Part shown: positions 1-4,463 of the stretch, in pieces
Layout of the letters: each line of letters begins with the position of its first letter
Numbering within the stretch: the stretch's first letter is position 1
Assembly (NCBI GenBank): GCA_011372845.1
Contig: DSAI01000133.1
Span: forward strand, 1 to 5,044
From: Actinomycetota bacterium
Lineage (GTDB): Bacteria > Actinomycetota > Coriobacteriia > Anaerosomatales > Anaerosomataceae
Length of the DNA: 5,044 nucleotides
Direction: 5' to 3'
The notes under the pieces: generated by a model
Databases searched by the model: none
The model's input: the letters and a program-made list of their open reading frames with translations, nothing else
What the model was told of the DNA's origin: nothing
Translations under genes and position numbers: made by a program

Positions 1-2
1 AC

Positions 3-623
3 GGTTGCCTCAACGTGCACGCGTCGCTGCTGCCGGCATATCGCGGCGCCGCACCGATCCAGCGGGCGATCCTCTCCGGCGACCGCGAGACCGGCGTCAG
101 CATCATGCTCATGGAAGAAGGGCTCGACACGGGCCCGTACGCCCTTCAGCGCACGCTTCCCATCGAAGCCCTGTATGCCGATGAGGTCGAGCTGCGGCTC
201 GCCGGGCTGGGGGCGGATGCGCTGGCCGAGGTGTTGGCGTGTCTTCCCGACTGCGTCACGTGGACACCGCAGGACGCAGGCGAGGCGACGTACGCTGCCA
301 AGATCACGAAGGACGACGTCGCGCTGGATCCCGGACTGGACGTGGACGAAGCCTTTCGCCGTGTCCGTGCCGCCACACGTCGCGCGCCGGCACGTGCCTG
401 CTTGGGAGACCGTGAGGTGACTGTGAAGCGGGCCACGCCAGTCGAAGCGGACGTAGCTCCCGGGGGACTCTGTCTCGCTGACGGGTATCCCGTGCTCGGC
501 TTCAGCGGCGGCGCGCTCCGGCTCGATGTGTTGCGTCCTGCGGGCAAGGGCGACATGCCGGGACGGGACTGGGCTCGCGGAGCGCGGCTCGCAGCCGACG
601 TCTGCTGGCGGTGCACCAGGTGA
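3..623 (+). CDS. fmt: Methionyl-tRNA formyltransferase, 5' end missing
   Basis: Transfers a formyl group from 10-formyltetrahydrofolate to Met-tRNAfMet in the cytoplasm, giving the initiator tRNA used in bacterial translation. The visible 206 residues open inside the formyltransferase domain with the active-site signature LNVHASLLP; the Asn and His (visible residues 4 and 6) and the Asp of EEGLDTGP (residue 42) match the catalytic Asn/His/Asp triad, and the 38-residue Asn-to-Asp spacing equals that of E. coli Fmt (N108 to D146). RGAAPIQRAIL and ETGVSIM are also typical. From about residue 95 (AKITKDD) follows the C-terminal tRNA-binding domain, ending in the family-like AGKGDMPGRDWARGARL. About 100 N-terminal residues lie outside the window, judged from a usual length near 310. 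One oddity is RRAPARACLGD where most homologues have a WPGA-like segment. The stop codon overlaps the start of rsmB, so the two are probably co-transcribed. Identification is secure. Confidence 0.96.
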   Translation, partial: GCLNVHASLLPAYRGAAPIQRAILSGDRETGVSIMLMEEGLDTGPYALQRTLPIEALYADEVELRLAGLGADALAEVLACLPDCVTWTPQDAGEATYAAKITKDDVALDPGLDVDEAFRRVRAATRRAPARACLGDREVTVKRATPVEADVAPGGLCLADGYPVLGFSGGALRLDVLRPAGKGDMPGRDWARGARLAADVCWRCTR

Positions 624-1963
624 CGGTCGCGCCCGCCCGTCAGAGCGCGTTGCGCGTCCTTGCCCGGGTACGCAAGGATGCGGCGTTCAGTGGAGCCGCA
701 CTCTCTGCCGAGCTGCGCGCGCATCCACTCCCGAGCGGCGATGCGGCGCTTGCGACGAGACTCGTGTACGGCGTTCTTGGTGCCCAGGGTGTCCTTGACG
801 AGGCGATCGACATGCACATCGACCGCTCCATAGAGCCGAGGATCCGGGACGTGTTGCGTGTCGCCGCGTATGAGGCGCTCTTCAGTCACGCACCCGTGTA
901 CGCCGTGGTGGATCAGGCGGTCGATGCCGCCCGCAGGATCCGCCCCCAGGCGGCAGGTCTCGTCAACGCCGTCGCACGGCGGATCGCCGAGCGTGCCGAG
1001 GGGTTCCCGTGGGGCGATCCCGCAGCGGACAAGGACGCACTCGCTCGCGCGAGCGCTTGCCCGCGGTGGATCGTGGATGAGTACCTCGACGCCTTCGGGC
1101 AGGAGCGGGGACGAGCGGCGCTGATGGCGTGCTCTGACGTCGCGCCCACCTACGTCCGGCTCGATCCGTTCGCCGCACCCATCGCCGATACCCTGCGCTC
1201 GCTGGAACCCGCCGCGCCCCGCGCCTGCCCCGTGGACCCCGATTGCCTCGAGCTGACCGAGCCGGCGGGCGCGTTCTCGCGGGGGCCGCAGGCGGGATGG
1301 TTCGCGATGGATGCGGCGGCGCAGATGGCGCCTCGGGCATGTGCGCCGCTCCCTGGCGAGCGGATACTCGACGTTGGAGCGGGCAGAGGCAACAAGACCT
1401 GCGCGCTCCAGTCGATCGCTGTCAGGGCCGGCGGCAGTGCATCTATCACCGCGCTGGAGCTCCACGGCGGCAAGGCCGAACGGCTCAGGGAGCGCCTGTC
1501 TTCGTCGGCTGTGCCGGACGTGAGCATCGTGACGGGAGACGCCTTAGACGCGGTCGACATCTTCGGCCCCGATTCGTTCGACTGCGTCCTGCTCGACGCT
1601 CCGTGCAGCGGTCTCGGCACGCTCCGCCGGTATCCGGAGAAGCGCTGGAGACTCGAGCCGTCAGACATCCCACGAATGGCTGAGCTGCAGGCGAATCTCC
1701 TGGCGGCGCTGGGGCGCGTGGTCCGGCCCGGCGGCCGCCTGGTGTACTCTACGTGCAGCGTGTCAACGCGGGAGGACGGTGCGGTCGTAGAGCGGTTCTT
1801 GGGCGCCGGATCCGGGGAGGATCTCGTCGCCGAGTCGATCGCGCCACTGGTCCCTCCCGAGTGGGGTACCTTCCTGGATAGGAGTGGTGCATTCCTGTCA
1901 TGTCCGTCGGTAGGAGGTCCCGACGGGCACTACGTCGCGGTGTTGCGCCGCGGCACCTCATGA
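620..1963 (+). CDS. rsmB: 16S rRNA (cytosine-967-C5)-methyltransferase RsmB
   Basis: SAM-dependent enzyme that methylates C5 of cytosine 967 in 16S rRNA. The 447-residue product (E. coli RsmB has 429) has an N-terminal NusB-like RNA-binding domain (about residues 5-135) and a C-terminal Rossmann methyltransferase domain (about 235-447). Visible motifs are the SAM loop ILDVGAGRGNKT (249-260), acidic ALELHGGKAERL with E280, GDALD with D307, motif IV DAPCSGLGTLRRYPEKRW with C329, and motif VI YSTCSVSTREDG with C379. By family knowledge the motif VI Cys is the nucleophile and the motif IV Cys releases the product. The SAM loop departs from the usual AAPGGKT (see findings). I chose GTG at 620: it overlaps the fmt TGA as GTGA, suggesting translational coupling, and GGCGG at 607-611 is a weak Shine-Dalgarno. 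An in-frame GTG at 611 would add three residues and cannot be excluded. The pairing with fmt is common in bacteria. Confidence 0.95.
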   Translation: MTVAPARQSALRVLARVRKDAAFSGAALSAELRAHPLPSGDAALATRLVYGVLGAQGVLDEAIDMHIDRSIEPRIRDVLRVAAYEALFSHAPVYAVVDQAVDAARRIRPQAAGLVNAVARRIAERAEGFPWGDPAADKDALARASACPRWIVDEYLDAFGQERGRAALMACSDVAPTYVRLDPFAAPIADTLRSLEPAAPRACPVDPDCLELTEPAGAFSRGPQAGWFAMDAAAQMAPRACAPLPGERILDVGAGRGNKTCALQSIAVRAGGSASITALELHGGKAERLRERLSSSAVPDVSIVTGDALDAVDIFGPDSFDCVLLDAPCSGLGTLRRYPEKRWRLEPSDIPRMAELQANLLAALGRVVRPGGRLVYSTCSVSTREDGAVVERFLGAGSGEDLVAESIAPLVPPEWGTFLDRSGAFLSCPSVGGPDGHYVAVLRRGTS

Positions 1964-1975
1964 CCTCAGGAACAG

Positions 1976-1982
1976 AAGGAGG
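1976..1982 (+). promoter_or_regulatory. Strong Shine-Dalgarno of glpX
   Basis: AAGGAGG lies 4 nt before ATG 1987 and is the best Shine-Dalgarno match on the + strand at a gene start in this window. It decides the glpX start against the in-frame ATG at 1960, which overlaps the rsmB stop (ATGA) but has no Shine-Dalgarno in front of it. Confidence 0.8.
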
Positions 1983-1986
1983 CGTT

Positions 1987-2952
1987 ATGCGTACCACCCG
2001 GATCGTCGAGATGCTCGAGGTCACCGAGGCGGCAGCTTTGGCCGCGGGCCGTTGGATGGGCAAGGGCGACAAGCATGCGGCTGACGACGCCGCTGTCGAG
2101 GCGATGCGTACGGCGTTCAACCAGGTGAGGATGGACGGTACGATCGTCATCGGCGAGGGGGAGCGCGACGAGGCCCCGATGCTGTTCATCGGCGAGAAGG
2201 TCGGCTGCGGAGGCGAGCCGATCGACATAGCGGTCGACCCGCTGGAGGGCACCAACCTGACCGCGTACGGTCAGCCCAACTCGCTTGCGGTGCTTGCCTT
2301 CGGGCCGAATGGGTCGCTCCTGCACGCTCCGGACACCTACATGAACAAGGTCGCCGTGGGTCCGGCCGCCGCTGATGCGGTGCATATCGACCTCAGCCCC
2401 ACGGAGAACATCCGCAACGTGGCCAAGGCACTGAAGCGGCCGGTGGAAGACCTCGTGGTATGTATCCTCGACCGGGACAGGCACAGAGACCTGATCGCCG
2501 AGGTCCGTGCTGCGGGAGCGCGTATCCGCCTCATCAGCGACGGCGATGTGTTCGGTGCGGTGGCGACCGCTATCGAAGGTACCGGCATACACCTGTATCT
2601 TGGCATCGGCGCCGCTCCAGAGGGAGTGTTGGCATGCGCTGCGATGAAGTGCATCGGGGGCTGCTTCATGGGGCGGTTCGCGTGGAGGAACGAGGAGGAG
2701 CGGCAGCGTGCGATCACGATGGGCACCCCGCACATCGACGGGATCCTGGAGATGGACACTCTTGTGAACACCGATGAGGCTGCGTTCATCGCCACAGGCG
2801 TCACCGACGGGGAGCTTCTCCGTGGCGTGAAGTACTTCGGGCAAGGGTCCAGGACGCACTCGATCGCGATGGAGAACAGCACAGGTACGGTGCGTTTCGT
2901 CGAGACGGTGCACCGTGCGGGTGCCGAGAAGTTCTGGGTGCGGAGAGACTAG
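1987..2952 (+). CDS. glpX: Class II fructose-1,6-bisphosphatase (GlpX)
   Basis: Hydrolyses fructose 1,6-bisphosphate to fructose 6-phosphate plus phosphate, the committed step of gluconeogenesis, in the cytoplasm with a divalent metal. The 321-residue product is close to E. coli GlpX (336). It aligns from the first residues (VTEAAALAAGRWMGKGDK) through DGTIVIGEGERDEAPML (50-66), the metal/phosphate motif DPLEGT (84-89) and GIGAAPEGVLA (206-216). Residues matching the E. coli catalytic set D33, E57, D85, E88 and E213 are present as D33, E57, D84, E87 and E212, so it should be active. The start at 1987 is set by the Shine-Dalgarno and by family alignment; ATG 1960 would add nine unalignable residues (MTSGTEGGV). 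The gene begins 23 nt after the rsmB stop and is probably in the same transcript. It ends in a CTAG shared with the opposing fmdB-like gene. In many Actinomycetota GlpX is the main FBPase, so it may be the main one here; that is inference. Confidence 0.96.
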   Translation: MRTTRIVEMLEVTEAAALAAGRWMGKGDKHAADDAAVEAMRTAFNQVRMDGTIVIGEGERDEAPMLFIGEKVGCGGEPIDIAVDPLEGTNLTAYGQPNSLAVLAFGPNGSLLHAPDTYMNKVAVGPAAADAVHIDLSPTENIRNVAKALKRPVEDLVVCILDRDRHRDLIAEVRAAGARIRLISDGDVFGAVATAIEGTGIHLYLGIGAAPEGVLACAAMKCIGGCFMGRFAWRNEEERQRAITMGTPHIDGILEMDTLVNTDEAAFIATGVTDGELLRGVKYFGQGSRTHSIAMENSTGTVRFVETVHRAGAEKFWVRRD

Positions 2953-3242
2953 TCGGTGGAGCCCGAGCCGGTGTCAGCGCCGGCGCAACCCGCGCAGCCA
3001 GAAGACTGCGACGTACATGCGGGGGAGTCCTTCCCGGAAGGGGAGGACTCCTTCTCCTTTGGACGGGTCCGGTAATCGGTGTTGTGGAAGCCGGATCCCT
3101 TGAACACCACGCCGACAGGACTGAACACACGCTTGGCGTCCGATCCGCACGAGGCGCAACTCACCGGCTCGCGGTCGGTGATCGAACGGTTCACCTCGAA
3201 GTCGAGACCGCACTTCGTGCAGCGGTAGTCGTACGCGGGCAT
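2949..3242 (-). CDS. FmdB-family zinc-ribbon protein
   Basis: A 97-residue small cytoplasmic protein of the FmdB / CxxC-CxxC zinc-ribbon family. FmdB was named as a putative regulator of formamidase expression, but the role of most members is unknown and none can be assigned here. The N-terminus MPAYDYRCTKCG and the pairs C8/C11 and C29/C32 form the expected zinc site, followed by the family-typical VVFKGSGFHNTDYR (45-58). The tail (59-97) is polar and low in complexity, with three more cysteines (C76, C83, C86, including CAGC); cysteine-rich tails occur in relatives. The ATG at 3240-3242 is preceded by GGAGGA (3246-3251) with a 3-nt gap. Transcription probably starts from the promoter at 3278-3306. 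The gene faces glpX and its TAG overlaps the glpX TAG. The tail-coding region also holds the + strand hairpin at 3024-3051. The family call is firm, the function is not. Confidence 0.92.
   Translation of the reverse strand: MPAYDYRCTKCGLDFEVNRSITDREPVSCASCGSDAKRVFSPVGVVFKGSGFHNTDYRTRPKEKESSPSGKDSPACTSQSSGCAGCAGADTGSGSTD
3024..3060 (+). terminator. Candidate intrinsic terminator of the fmt-rsmB-glpX run
   Basis: Arms at 3024-3035 and 3040-3051 pair over 12 bp (11 Watson-Crick, one G-U) around a GGAA tetraloop of the stable GNRA class, followed on the + strand by the pyrimidine-rich TTCTCCTTT. It begins 71 nt after the glpX stop. On the - strand nothing like a U-tract follows, so any termination should act on + strand transcripts. 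The tail is interrupted by C residues, so efficiency may be moderate. The structure lies inside the coding sequence of the opposing zinc-ribbon gene, so codon constraint could be a partial alternative explanation. Confidence 0.6.
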
Positions 3243-3277
3243 GGTTCCTCCAGGAGATCGTGATCCAACGGAAGTGC

Positions 3278-3306
3278 AGGATACCCGCGCCGCACCCGTG
3301 CGGCAA
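3278..3306 (-). promoter_or_regulatory. Likely promoter of the FmdB-family gene
   Basis: Read on the - strand, TTGCCG (3306-3301) and TATCCT (3283-3278) lie exactly 17 bp apart; each matches 4 of 6 consensus bases of a housekeeping sigma promoter. A start near 3271 would leave a leader of about 29 nt containing the GGAGGA Shine-Dalgarno. Position, spacing and orientation fit, but there is no experimental support. Confidence 0.5.
3289..3304. repeat. 16-bp inverted repeat in the divergent promoter region
   Basis: GCCGCAC and GTGCGGC form perfect 7-bp arms separated by CC. The repeat fills much of the spacer of the - strand promoter and touches its -35 element; its end lies 20 bp before the -10 box of the divergent + strand promoter. 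The position suits an operator that could affect both genes. In such GC-rich DNA a short palindrome can also arise by chance. Confidence 0.4.
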
Positions 3307-3321
3307 GACCGGCAGGGCAGT

Positions 3322-3330
3322 TGCTATACT
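3322..3330 (+). promoter_or_regulatory. Extended -10 promoter of the PASTA gene
   Basis: TGCTATACT is an extended -10 element (TGN followed by TATACT, 5 of 6 matches to TATAAT) and one of the few AT-rich spots in the intergenic region. No convincing -35 lies 16-18 bp upstream, which is usual for extended -10 promoters. The box ends 7 nt before the GTG at 3338, placing the expected transcription start at or next to the start codon. Confidence 0.6.
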
Positions 3331-3337
3331 CCCTCGC

Positions 3338-4405
3338 GTGAACACGACACTCCATAAGCGCCGGTCCCTGGTGCCCAAAGCCGCGATCGTGGCGGGCATC
3401 GTGATCGCGCTGCTCATCGTAGGGGCGGTCGCCGCAGGTGTGATGGTGCACCGGTCGCGACTCGTGGAGGCGCCCGATGTCACTGGCATGGACTCTGAGG
3501 CGGCGCTGGCGGAGATCCGGGCCGCCGATCTCGTTCCCCGGTTGGCCGGGTCACGGGTCTCTGCGGAGCACGCGGCGGATATCGTCCTCTCGCAACGCCC
3601 GACCGCCGGGGCGCGCGTGACCCGTGGCACGACGGTCGAGGTCGTTGTGTCCGCGGGGACGCAGACCATCGCCGTACCCGATGTCGTGGGCGTCGATCTT
3701 GACGATGCGTCACGCCAGCTGGAACGCATGGGCCTCACCGTGACCCTCAAGCCTGACTCGCAAGAGACCAGCGGAACGGCAGTGCTGGAGATGTTCCCCT
3801 CGCCTGGGACGCTCCTTCACCCGGGTGACACGGTCCGCCTCACCGTGCCCGGGGCCGCGGCGCCGGCCCGCGTGCTGCTTCCGTTCGCGCTGGATGGGGT
3901 GTCGGTGCTCCTGGATCCTTCCCCCGGCGAGTCGGGAGAGGGCCAGGACCCGGCCCTGGAAGTGGCGCGACGTCTTGCCGCGCTTCTCAAGGCGTCAGGA
4001 GCCCAGGCGACCCTCACTCGGAACTCCGGCGCCCTCGCGATGCCTCAGAGTGAACGGGTCACGCGCTCTGCGGAGTCCACCGCCGCGGTCCTCGTGACCG
4101 TCGACGTCGCGCCCGGCAAGGGCCCGGGTATCACGGTGTCCTACCCGGTAAACGATCCCGAGGGGGCGGCCGCGTCGCTCGCCCGGTCCATGACGGCCGC
4201 GATGCGCCTGCCAGGCGTACGCGTCAACGCGTCCGGCGCAATCCGGGACGATGTGCTCGAAGCGTTCCCGGGCATTGCTGTGCGGGTAGGGCTCGGCGAT
4301 CCGCGCGACGCTTCCGATCGTGCGCGGTTCGACGACCCCGGGTGGGCCGACGAGGTCGCCAGGGGGCTGTACCGGGGCTTGGGAGAAGCGTACGGGCAGC
4401 GATGA
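3338..4405 (+). CDS. Membrane-anchored PASTA protein with degenerate amidase-like domain
   Basis: A 355-residue cell-envelope protein. A short basic N-terminus (HKRR) precedes one membrane helix (about 15-37), so the rest should lie outside the cell. Two PASTA domains follow: 44-107 (APDVTGMDSEAALAEIRAA to TVEVVVSAG) and 110-171 (VPDVVGVDLDDASRQLERMG to VRLTVPG). PASTA domains bind peptidoglycan or muropeptides in many proteins. Residues 188-352 follow the layout of Amidase_3 (N-acetylmuramoyl-L-alanine amidase): VLLDPSPGESG, EVARRLAALLKASGAQATLTRN, SERVTRSAESTAAVLVTVDVAP, and GIAVRVGLGDPRDASDRARF. The residues expected to bind zinc and to catalyse are missing, so it is probably not an active amidase. 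There is no kinase domain. GTG 3338 is chosen because an upstream in-frame ATG (3260) would add 26 unlikely residues and span the promoter; no Shine-Dalgarno is visible, suggesting leaderless translation. A muropeptide-binding scaffold or regulator of hydrolases is my inference. Confidence 0.85.
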   Translation: MNTTLHKRRSLVPKAAIVAGIVIALLIVGAVAAGVMVHRSRLVEAPDVTGMDSEAALAEIRAADLVPRLAGSRVSAEHAADIVLSQRPTAGARVTRGTTVEVVVSAGTQTIAVPDVVGVDLDDASRQLERMGLTVTLKPDSQETSGTAVLEMFPSPGTLLHPGDTVRLTVPGAAAPARVLLPFALDGVSVLLDPSPGESGEGQDPALEVARRLAALLKASGAQATLTRNSGALAMPQSERVTRSAESTAAVLVTVDVAPGKGPGITVSYPVNDPEGAAASLARSMTAAMRLPGVRVNASGAIRDDVLEAFPGIAVRVGLGDPRDASDRARFDDPGWADEVARGLYRGLGEAYGQR

Positions 4406-4419
4406 GCCCGGTCATGGTG

Positions 4420-4425
4420 TAGACT
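4420..4425 (+). promoter_or_regulatory. Possible -10 box for the coiled-coil hydrolase-like gene
   Basis: TAGACT in the 58-nt gap matches 4 of 6 bases of TATAAT; a start near 4433 would give a leader of about 31 nt carrying the GGAGAG Shine-Dalgarno. No clear -35 is seen. The box sits in an 11-bp palindrome (TGTAG-A-CTACA, 4418-4428). Read-through from the PASTA gene is equally possible, as no terminator lies between them. Confidence 0.35.
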
Positions 4426-4454
4426 ACATGTCCGTTCGTAGGTGGACTGAGTTT

Positions 4455-4460
4455 GGAGAG
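4455..4460 (+). promoter_or_regulatory. Shine-Dalgarno fixing the start at GTG 4464
   Basis: GGAGAG lies 3 nt before GTG 4464. It favours this start over the in-frame ATG at 4428, which has no Shine-Dalgarno and would put 12 extra polar residues ahead of the signal peptide. Confidence 0.65.
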
Positions 4461-4463
4461 CTT

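Noticed and set aside
1042..1055. Perfect 14-bp palindrome CGCTCGCGCGAGCG
   Set aside because: It lies inside rsmB, is made of simple CG/GC steps and has no promoter context, so composition explains it well enough.
146..1465. Long open frame on the - strand (439 codons) opposite fmt and rsmB
   Set aside because: It is antisense to two well-recognised genes, its product is rich in Arg/Ala/Gly/Ser with no family motif, and long antisense frames are expected in GC-rich coding DNA.
1966..2913. Open frame of 315 codons on the - strand opposite glpX
   Set aside because: glpX has full-length family motifs on the + strand; the antisense product shows no recognisable domain and is Arg/His rich, as is usual for shadow frames.
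3260..3337. Upstream ATG extension of the PASTA protein
   Set aside because: The 26 extra residues (MIQRKCRIPAPHP...) would precede the membrane anchor unnaturally and run through the promoter; no Shine-Dalgarno supports ATG 3260.
2974..3750. Open frame of 258 codons on the - strand spanning the FmdB-family gene, the promoter region and the PASTA gene start
   Set aside because: It overlaps a real gene in another frame on the same strand and crosses the promoter region; no motif is visible.
4428..4463. ATG 4428 as the start of the coiled-coil protein
   Set aside because: No Shine-Dalgarno precedes it, it lies within 3 nt of the proposed -10 box, and GTG 4464 gives a cleaner signal peptide with GGAGAG upstream.
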